The notes under the pieces were generated by a model. That model searched no databases. It saw only the letters and a program-made list of their open reading frames with translations, and was not told where the DNA came from. A stretch of 64,000 bases of DNA from Cyanobacteria bacterium RUI128 (lineage in GTDB: Bacteria; Cyanobacteriota; Vampirovibrionia; Gastranaerophilales; Gastranaerophilaceae), in the NCBI GenBank assembly GCA_024695725.1, contig JAILHQ010000145.1:28586-92585 (forward strand). Direction: 5' to 3'. The position numbers and the translations under genes were made by a program. The number at the start of each line of letters is the position of its first letter. Within the stretch, counting starts at the first letter, position 1. Of this stretch, positions 8,959-14,785 are shown piece after piece.

Positions 8959-10260
8959 ATGTCTGAATATAATTTATTAGACAAGCAAACCGAATTTATG
9001 GAGATCCCACACGATAACCCTCTTGATGTAGCAATATATCAAGGGGGTTACGGTTCGGGAAAAACTTGGTGCGGAGCTTTGCTTGGTATTATACTTGCAA
9101 AGAAATATCCCAAATCTAGGGGTTTAGTTGGAGCAAAAGAATACGAACTCGTCAGAAAAACAACACTTGTAACATATCTCGAACACCTTGAAGCGCTCGG
9201 ATACAAAGAGGGTATTCATTATAAATATAATAAGAATGAAAAAATTATTAAATTTAAAAATGGTTCAGAAATCTTATTTTCTTCACTTGACGATCAAGAA
9301 AAATTTAAGTCTTTAAACTTGCATTGGGCAGAAATAGAAGAAGCTTCTCAAATTGACGACTCATCATTCAAACAACTGTTAGGGCGTTTGAGAAATACCT
9401 ACCGTGGCAAAGATTGGGTTGATTTCAGATTTAGGCTATTCGGGCATACTAACCCACAAGCAGATAAAGGGTGGATATATGAGCGTTTTGTGGAGAACCC
9501 GAAAGAAAATTTCAGGCTTATTATTGCGCCAACAACTAACAATATTTATCTTCCTGAACATTTCATTCAGTCATTAAGAGACAACTTTGACGAAGAATAT
9601 TATAAAATAAATGTACTCGGAGAATTTGGGAACTATAACAGTGGCCTTGTTGTAAAAGGTTTTAGTGATGAAAATATTAAGAAAATCAACTATTGCCCTG
9701 ATTTACCTGTTCATCTGACTTGCGATTTCAACGTAGATCCAATGATGTGGTTAGTGGCTCATAAAGATGATGAGAGCGCTTATTATTTTGACGAAATTGT
9801 TATTGAAAACACGACAACCGAACAATGCATAAAAGAATTTATAAGACGATATCCAAATCACAAGGCAGATATTATTATCAATGGAGACGCTTCCGGGGAT
9901 AATCGTTCAACGCAAAGCGAATATACAAACTATGCAATTATCAGACGTGAGTTATACAACCATGGTTACGATAAAAAACAGGTAAAATTTAAACTAAGAG
10001 ATTACAACCCACCTATTTTGAACAGAATTGCAAGCTTTAATGCAAGGGTTAAGAACTCAAAGGGAGAGAGACGACTTTTTGTAGATAAAAGATGTAAATA
10101 CTTCTTGAAAAATATCTATAACCTTAAATATAAAGAGGGAACATCAATAATAGATGCGCCAACAATTCACACGCTTAAAAAGGATAGGGACAAGAAGTTT
10201 ATGGGACATATTTTTGATGCCGGAAGTTATCTTACAGAATACTATTGGAGAATTAAATAA
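8959..10260 (+). CDS. terL: Phage terminase large subunit
   Basis: 433 residues, the full length of the family. The ATPase that drives DNA into the capsid is marked by Walker A 'GGYGSGKTW' (residues ~30-38) and Walker B 'HWAEIEEAS' (~122-130). The C-terminal RNase H-fold nuclease is marked by acidic motifs 'CDFNVDP' (~254-260) and 'NGDASGDN' (~313-320). The enzyme packages and cuts phage DNA. It is the most secure phage call here, and its position after the tail genes resembles T7-like gene order. An overlapping or adjacent small subunit is not recognised. Confidence 0.92.
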   Translation: MSEYNLLDKQTEFMEIPHDNPLDVAIYQGGYGSGKTWCGALLGIILAKKYPKSRGLVGAKEYELVRKTTLVTYLEHLEALGYKEGIHYKYNKNEKIIKFKNGSEILFSSLDDQEKFKSLNLHWAEIEEASQIDDSSFKQLLGRLRNTYRGKDWVDFRFRLFGHTNPQADKGWIYERFVENPKENFRLIIAPTTNNIYLPEHFIQSLRDNFDEEYYKINVLGEFGNYNSGLVVKGFSDENIKKINYCPDLPVHLTCDFNVDPMMWLVAHKDDESAYYFDEIVIENTTTEQCIKEFIRRYPNHKADIIINGDASGDNRSTQSEYTNYAIIRRELYNHGYDKKQVKFKLRDYNPPILNRIASFNARVKNSKGERRLFVDKRCKYFLKNIYNLKYKEGTSIIDAPTIHTLKKDRDKKFMGHIFDAGSYLTEYYWRIK

Positions 10261-10385
10261 CATTGGATAAAACCCCTATTTGTCATAATTTTGGGGGTAT
10301 CTATATATCCTAAAAAGTTTTTTAAGTACCCTTATGGGCATTCTGACGTGTGTAAAAATCAAGATATTTGAAAATTAGGGGGAAT

Positions 10386-10874
10386 ATGAAGCGAATTATA
10401 ATACATTGGACGGCCGGGACAAGTAAACCGAACGCAACAGAGTTAGAACATTATCATTATATAATTGATGCAGAGGGCAATATACATAATGGTAAATTTA
10501 AACCAGAAGATAACGAAAATTGTAATGACGGTAAGTATGCTCAACACACAGGTGGCGGTAACACAGGTTCGATAGGTGTAGCATTGTGTGGTATGTTGGG
10601 TTTCAAAGGTGTTAACAATGTCGGCCAATACCCACTAACAAGGGTTCAATGCGAGAAGATGTTCAAGTTTGTAGCGGAATTATGCAAAAAATACAACATT
10701 GCGATCACTTCGTCAAATGTTATGACGCATTATGAATTTGGACAAAAGAACCCAAAAACGACATCAGCAAATAAAATTGATATTGTTTATTTACCACCAT
10801 TCCCCGAAGTATTGCGGAGCAAGGTCGGAGATTTTATCCGAAACAAAGTTAGGTGGTATTCACAAAACAAGTAG
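10386..10874 (+). CDS. Phage N-acetylmuramoyl-L-alanine amidase (endolysin)
   Basis: 162 residues from ATG 10386. A GGGGG ribosome site just upstream makes this start better than an in-frame ATG 18 bp earlier. It is a compact amidase_2/T7-lysozyme-like domain: zinc ligands are likely the His in 'IIHWTAGT' (near residue 6) and the later 'MTHYEFGQ' His. The 'GGGNTGSIGVALCG' loop is also typical of the family. It cuts the amide bond between MurNAc and L-Ala of peptidoglycan for lysis. There is no signal peptide, so release would need a holin. It is the last gene of the phage operon. Confidence 0.85.
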   Translation: MKRIIIHWTAGTSKPNATELEHYHYIIDAEGNIHNGKFKPEDNENCNDGKYAQHTGGGNTGSIGVALCGMLGFKGVNNVGQYPLTRVQCEKMFKFVAELCKKYNIAITSSNVMTHYEFGQKNPKTTSANKIDIVYLPPFPEVLRSKVGDFIRNKVRWYSQNK

Positions 10875-10911
10875 TCTTATTTATTTTTCTTCTTTTTTAT
10901 TTGTTACTAGA

Positions 10912-10942
10912 AAGTCCTACAATTTTGCAGGACTTTTTTTTA
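10912..10942 (+). terminator. Rho-independent terminator of the phage operon
   Basis: Stem AAGTCCT/AGGACTT closed around an A/T-rich loop, followed by a run of T. It lies 38 bp after the amidase stop and ends the late phage transcript. Confidence 0.8.
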
Positions 10943-11083
10943 TTTGCTCACATGCTCACAAAATGCTCACGAAAAATAAAAAAATGTGCAAACCGTGAAA
11001 ATGCTGAAAAATAAAAAAGCTTGATATTACTTGATTTTAGCAACATGTGAAAACTGTGCAAATCCTGAAAATACGTATAAATC
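10943..11083. repeat. Short direct repeats next to the attachment site
   Basis: Two sets of repeats lie between the phage terminator and the tRNA-Ser fragment. The first is TGCTCAC repeated three times within about 30 bp. The second is a pair of ~28-bp imperfect repeats beginning TGTGCAAAC and TGTGAAAAC, about 65 bp apart, both containing CTGAAAATA. Repeats at this place next to a phage attachment site are typical of arm-type integrase binding sites. That role is inferred. Confidence 0.45.
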
Positions 11084-11144
11084 ACCCTGCTAAGGTGTTG
11101 TAGGGATAATTCTCTACCGTGGGTTCGAATCCCACCTTCTCCGA
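11084..11144 (+). other. Prophage attachment site: 3' part of tRNA-Ser(GCU)
   Basis: The stretch starts in the anticodon arm (loop CTGCTAA, anticodon GCT) and runs through a long variable arm, the T arm (GTGGGTTCGAATCCCAC) and the acceptor 3' strand CTTCTCC plus G. The 5' half of a tRNA is absent: the bases before it are phage-side repeats. This is the expected duplicated 3' portion left at one end of a prophage integrated in a tRNA-Ser gene. The intact gene should lie at the other prophage end, outside the window. No CCA is encoded. Confidence 0.8.
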
Positions 11145-11358
11145 ATTTTTCAAACGAAAACAGGGACTTGTACCCTGTTTTTTGTTTGACATAATCTTTG
11201 AACGGATGAGAACCACAAAGCGAAGCTTTGTTTGGTTCGAGCGCGAGTGAGCGGAGGCTGAAGCACTTTTGTTTGAAAGCGATAAAATCGCTGAAGACAA
11301 AATGCGGAATTGCCGTTCAACGCGAACGAGCAAGACAATCCCACCTTCTCCGAATTTT
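11128..11358. repeat. Structured 209-bp element flanked by tRNA-Ser 3'-end copies (element 1)
   Basis: A 22-bp direct repeat (starting AATCCCACCTTCTCCG) occurs at 11128 and 11337, a 209-bp period. Between the copies lie a terminator hairpin (11157-11183) and a non-coding core of hairpins. The first is a 12-bp stem at about 11210-11237 with a GCGAAGC tip. The second is nested, with outer strands TTTTGT/ACAAAA and inner AGCGAT/ATCGCT (about 11267-11302). Small hairpins CGG/CCG and GTTC/GAAC follow. The core ends CAAGACAATC directly before the second tRNA end. It aligns end to end with the element at 53772-53997. The elements share layout and paired-base changes but not most stem bases. Confidence 0.7.
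11157..11183 (+). terminator. Terminator behind the first tRNA-Ser 3' end copy
   Basis: Stem ACAGGG/CCCTGT with an ACTTGTA-type loop and a T run. It would end transcription of the original tRNA-Ser gene. Confidence 0.7.
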
Positions 11359-11388
11359 AAGACACAAACTGTTGTTTGTGTCTTTTTT
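11359..11388 (+). terminator. Terminator behind the second tRNA-Ser 3' end copy
   Basis: Stem AAGACACAAAC/GTTTGTGTCTT with a 4-base loop and a T run, directly behind the second copy of the tRNA 3' end. Its sequence differs from the terminator behind the first copy. Confidence 0.75.
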
Positions 11389-11407
11389 GATATTCAAGGT
11401 GGGCTCC

Positions 11408-11463
11408 CCTCTTTATAACAGAAAAGCAGAACCAAATGGTTCTGCTTTTCTGTTATAAAGAGG
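11408..11463. repeat. Perfect 27-bp inverted repeat with 2-base loop
   Basis: The left arm (11408-11434, starting CCTCTTTATAACAG) and right arm (11437-11463) are exact reverse complements with only AA between them. No T run follows on either strand, so it is not a standard terminator. It lies between element 1 and the rubredoxin gene. Confidence 0.9.
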
Positions 11464-11492
11464 TTAACTCATACATCTACCCCTTTACCTCT

Positions 11493-11648
11493 TTACCCCT
11501 GGAACATATCTTTGCTCACGTGGCAAAGCGGGCATTCAAAGTCGTCCGGTAAATCTTCAAACTTTGTTCCGGGAGCTATACCTGCTTCAGGATATCCTTT
11601 TTCTTCGTCATATTCCCAATTACAAACTGTACAAACGTAAACTGCCAT
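11493..11648 (-). CDS. rub: Rubredoxin
   Basis: 51 residues, the usual rubredoxin length. The two iron-binding knuckles are CTVC (residues 6-9) and CPLC (39-42), around the typical '[20 protein letters not shown]' middle. It carries one Fe in a Cys4 site and shuttles single electrons in the cytoplasm, often to peroxide- or superoxide-reducing enzymes in anaerobes. The ribosome site AGGAG lies a few bases upstream of the ATG. It stands alone, downstream of the 27-bp inverted repeat when read on the other strand. Confidence 0.95.
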   Translation of the reverse strand: MAVYVCTVCNWEYDEEKGYPEAGIAPGTKFEDLPDDFECPLCHVSKDMFQG

Positions 11649-11734
11649 AAAATTCTCCTTTCTTCCTAAACACTATGCATTATACAATATCGAACCATTA
11701 GTTGTATAGCCCGAGTGAACAATTATTTACTAAG

Positions 11735-12580
11735 CTATACAAATGTAAAAAACAACGATGCTATAAACCCTACGATTATGCAGTAGTAACCGAAAACACG
11801 CAGAGAATACTTTGCCAAAAACTCAAGGAAATACTTTATACAAATATATCCGACAACGGCAGAAACTACCGTACCTATTAATATATAGAGCCAATTATAT
11901 GACAACAATTCTGACATATTAACCTCTTTGAGCGGATAAACAACCGATGCGCCCAATATAATAGGGATACTCAAAAGAAAAGAGTATCTTGCGCAGGCAA
12001 TACGTTCCGTTTTAGAGAACAAACCTGATGCAATAGTCCAGCCTGAACGTGAAAACCCCGGCAGGGCAGCCAGTCCCTGTGCTATCGACATAATTATTGC
12101 AGTTTTGAGTGAAACTTTATCTGACTTATCCTTTACTGTATCTGAAAACTTTTCCGATCCCCAAAGCACACCGCCAGTAACCATAAGAAGCACACCAACG
12201 ACTGCAGGAGAGTCCATTAGTCTTTCTGCCGAATCAGTAAAGATAAGGGCTACAAATACTGTAATGACCGTGCCCAAAACAATATATAAACCGAGTTTTG
12301 CATTATAGTCGGTATAATCTTTGGTTTTTATCCCGTTAATAAGCGCATTCCATATCTCAACAACCTCTTTCCAAAAGAAAACAAACACGGCAACGAGTGT
12401 TCCGATATGGAGCATCATACTCAACACGGTATCATAGCTTGATTCTTCCGGAATAGGGTTTCCGGAGATAAGTTGAATCAAATGAGAGGTAAACACCAGA
12501 TGACCCGAACTTGAAATAGGCAAAAATTCGCTTAAGCCCTGAACTATACCCATAACTATAACTTTTATCAAACCTAACAT
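11735..12580 (-). CDS. uppP: Undecaprenyl-diphosphatase
   Basis: 281 residues with about eight membrane segments. The two signature regions are present: 'GLSEFLPISSSGHLV' near the N-terminus (the catalytic Glu/Ser/His segment) and 'GFSRSGWTIASGL' (~residues 173-185, with the Ser and Arg of the active site). It recycles undecaprenyl pyrophosphate to the monophosphate at the membrane for peptidoglycan and other envelope polymers. AGGAGAG lies just before the ATG. It follows queD on the same strand after about 50 bp, so the two may be cotranscribed. Confidence 0.93.
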   Translation of the reverse strand: MLGLIKVIVMGIVQGLSEFLPISSSGHLVFTSHLIQLISGNPIPEESSYDTVLSMMLHIGTLVAVFVFFWKEVVEIWNALINGIKTKDYTDYNAKLGLYIVLGTVITVFVALIFTDSAERLMDSPAVVGVLLMVTGGVLWGSEKFSDTVKDKSDKVSLKTAIIMSIAQGLAALPGFSRSGWTIASGLFSKTERIACARYSFLLSIPIILGASVVYPLKEVNMSELLSYNWLYILIGTVVSAVVGYICIKYFLEFLAKYSLRVFGYYCIIVGFIASLFFTFV

Positions 12581-12632
12581 TTTTCTCTCCTATTTCTGAA
12601 ACGGATAAACCTACACATTTACCCCTTTCCCC

Positions 12633-12992
12633 TTACTCTTCGAAGTAGCTTGCGCAAGAGGTTGGGGTTTCCCATATTGATATTTTACTGATTTGCGGGA
12701 CTTGTTCTTTCATTTTATCATATATGTACTTTGCAAGTGTTTCACTACTTGGACTAATTCCTTTAAAATCAGGCAGTTCATTTATATCTTTATGGTCTAA
12801 CAACTCCAAAACAGATTTTAGATGTCTTTTAAGCACTTTGTAGTCAATCAGAATATTACTGGCATCAAGCTCGGTACCGCGCACATAAGCCTCAACAAGC
12901 CAGTTATGACCGTGTTGGTTTTCACATTCTCCTTCATAATTCAGTAAATGGTGTGCTGCAGAAAAATACATTTGCGCTTTTATTTCGAACAT
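12633..12992 (-). CDS. queD: 6-carboxytetrahydropterin synthase (QueD/PTPS family)
   Basis: 119 residues, family length. Zinc ligands are His14 ('FSAAHHL') and His27/His29 ('QHGHNW'); Cys23 in 'GECENQH' is the expected nucleophile, and 'ETPTSC' near the C-terminus holds the conserved Glu. The enzyme converts dihydroneopterin triphosphate to 6-carboxytetrahydropterin for queuosine synthesis. A strong ribosome site (AGGGGGAT) precedes the ATG. No other queuosine genes are adjacent and no preQ1 riboswitch is seen upstream. A 6-pyruvoyl-tetrahydropterin synthase role is the alternative. Confidence 0.9.
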   Translation of the reverse strand: MFEIKAQMYFSAAHHLLNYEGECENQHGHNWLVEAYVRGTELDASNILIDYKVLKRHLKSVLELLDHKDINELPDFKGISPSSETLAKYIYDKMKEQVPQISKISIWETPTSCASYFEE

Positions 12993-13070
12993 CTTATCCC
13001 CCTTAACTTCTTATATGACAATTTTACAATAAACATAAAAAACTATAAAAATGAGAGATAAAAGGGCATA

Positions 13071-13889
13071 CTAGTTAGATCTGTATATGTTGTTTACACC
13101 AAGAACCTTATCATACAGACGTTTGAACCCGTTCCCGTACTTATACATTAGTTCTTCTGTCATATTATGCTGAATATCCAAAAGAAGCATATCATGTATC
13201 ATTAGCTCTTTGATTAGGAAAACGATATCCTTGTTTTGAGTCCATATCCCGCCTGATGAATCGGAAGGGTTTGTAGGAATTTTGCCATAGAATGCCTCTT
13301 TGTCATCAACTGCAAGCACAACAACTCTGCCTTTAAAATAGTTCTCAAGTTTCTTTGCAAACGGGTGTTCAAAAACAAGACCAAATCTGCTCTGAAGCCT
13401 GTCATATCCTACTATTCTGATTTCGACATTTCTGTTATATGCAAGCAATAATTCTTGCTCAATCTTTTTGAAATCTTGTGACCATATTTCAAGATATATC
13501 TCTTTTTTAGCATTTTTTATTATTTCAACAATTTTTTCCAGAGTCTTATTATCCCCGCTGATAGACAGTATCGGATCTAAATAATCCTCTTTTACCTCAG
13601 GCAGATGTTTTTCGAGGAAATCAATATTACTTACCATCTTCCTTTTATACCGTTTTGTCAGTTCTGACGGCTTAATCGGAGAATACGTAACAGGTTTATC
13701 CTGAGTAGATGTAACCACCTGTTTTTGGGTAAGAGCCTTCAGAGTATCATAAGTTCTTGACTGCGGCACGTCTGCCAGTTTGCTGACCTCGTAACCTGTG
13801 GCAGGATAGTGCTTTAAAAGAGCAACATAAACCCTTGCCTCGTATGTGTTGAACCCTAAATCTTTTAAACTCTCAATAATCTTATCCAT
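13071..13889 (-). CDS. TrmB-family transcriptional regulator
   Basis: 272 residues. The N-terminal ~75 residues form a winged helix of the TrmB type ('LGFNTYEARVYVALL', 'SRTYDTLKALTQK'). The C-terminal part (about residues 105-260) resembles the TrmB effector domain of phospholipase D-like fold ('AKKEIYLEIWSQD'). TrmB proteins control sugar or metabolic genes, best known in archaea but also found in bacteria. The neighbours are an acyl-ACP thioesterase and queD, so no sugar target is evident here. The effector is unknown. Confidence 0.75.
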   Translation of the reverse strand: MDKIIESLKDLGFNTYEARVYVALLKHYPATGYEVSKLADVPQSRTYDTLKALTQKQVVTSTQDKPVTYSPIKPSELTKRYKRKMVSNIDFLEKHLPEVKEDYLDPILSISGDNKTLEKIVEIIKNAKKEIYLEIWSQDFKKIEQELLLAYNRNVEIRIVGYDRLQSRFGLVFEHPFAKKLENYFKGRVVVLAVDDKEAFYGKIPTNPSDSSGGIWTQNKDIVFLIKELMIHDMLLLDIQHNMTEELMYKYGNGFKRLYDKVLGVNNIYRSN

Positions 13890-13932
13890 ATAAGCATTTT
13901 AACAAATTAGATAATTCATTGCAAACAGATAT

Positions 13933-14676
13933 TTATATATTAGTCCATACACATTCAGCAAGGAACAGATCTTCTCCTTCATTGTTAGTCAACTTATGAA
14001 GAGTTGTCTTGTCATCTTTGAATTGTACCTGTGAAATAAGCGTTTCGCCGTAGCGTGTTTCTTTTTTGAACATCATATCAATTGTTTTTATCTTGCAATT
14101 ATTTCTAAAATCAAAACTTAGCGGTTCAAATGCCCAGACAATGTAGTTACCATTGTTTGCATGCCCGTTAACATCAAGGTCGTTGTATCTGACTTCAAAG
14201 ACTTTTTCAAGCTGAACGTCAGTTATCGGGGTTATCTTATTATATTTCAAATCATCTTCACGTTTTTCATTCGGAGGCATGCCCGGTATATCGCCGATAG
14301 CATTGGTAATAGGCACCATTGAACGGGTAGCAATATCGACTATTGCCCATTGGCTTGCCATTCTGGCTATCACTTTACCGTTTTTTGACAGTTCAAAATC
14401 ACGGAATGCAAACAGTTTATTATACCCTCTCGGCTCTGTTGTAAGTTCTAATTCCTGAATATCAAACGGATATTCTTCAAACTCCATACGATATTTAATC
14501 AGAAACCACGCATAATTCATCGGATAAATTGTTGAATAACCAAAACCTTTATCTTCCGCATTTTTACTTGCAATATCCTGCAAAAAATTCAGAAGTGCAT
14601 AAGGTTTCATAGCCAAATTTTGCTCTGTCTCCGAATATTTTATTGTTAATTTTTCTGTGTAACCGTCTTTAATCAT
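13933..14676 (-). CDS. Acyl-ACP thioesterase
   Basis: 247 residues, two hotdog domains as in the acyl-ACP thioesterase family (PF01643). The N-terminal half starts 'IKYSETEQNLAMKPYALLNFLQDIA'-like, with the helix that covers the substrate. The second half carries the catalytic region 'NDLDVNGHANNGNY' with the Asp, Asn and His expected in FatA/FatB-like enzymes. It releases fatty acids from acyl carrier protein in the cytoplasm. It is monocistronic, divergent from the 14786 gene. Confidence 0.88.
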   Translation of the reverse strand: MIKDGYTEKLTIKYSETEQNLAMKPYALLNFLQDIASKNAEDKGFGYSTIYPMNYAWFLIKYRMEFEEYPFDIQELELTTEPRGYNKLFAFRDFELSKNGKVIARMASQWAIVDIATRSMVPITNAIGDIPGMPPNEKREDDLKYNKITPITDVQLEKVFEVRYNDLDVNGHANNGNYIVWAFEPLSFDFRNNCKIKTIDMMFKKETRYGETLISQVQFKDDKTTLHKLTNNEGEDLFLAECVWTNI

Positions 14677-14785
14677 TGTAGAAATTGTAACACAAAATTA
14701 AGTTTATATTGCAAATTAAGTATGTTGTTGTTATCATTGACTAGAAATATTGCAAAATGTGTGTTTTAACAGAGGAGTATAAGAG

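Noticed and set aside
11084..11144. A working tRNA-Ser gene
   Set aside because: Only the part from the anticodon arm onward is present; the 5' half is replaced by phage-side sequence.
11128..11358. Group I or group II intron in the tRNA
   Set aside because: The tRNA-Ala with the same kind of unit is uninterrupted, and the units lack intron core motifs and a reverse transcriptase or homing nuclease.
13000..13070. preQ1 riboswitch before queD
   Set aside because: The upstream region has a good ribosome site but no preQ1 aptamer core.
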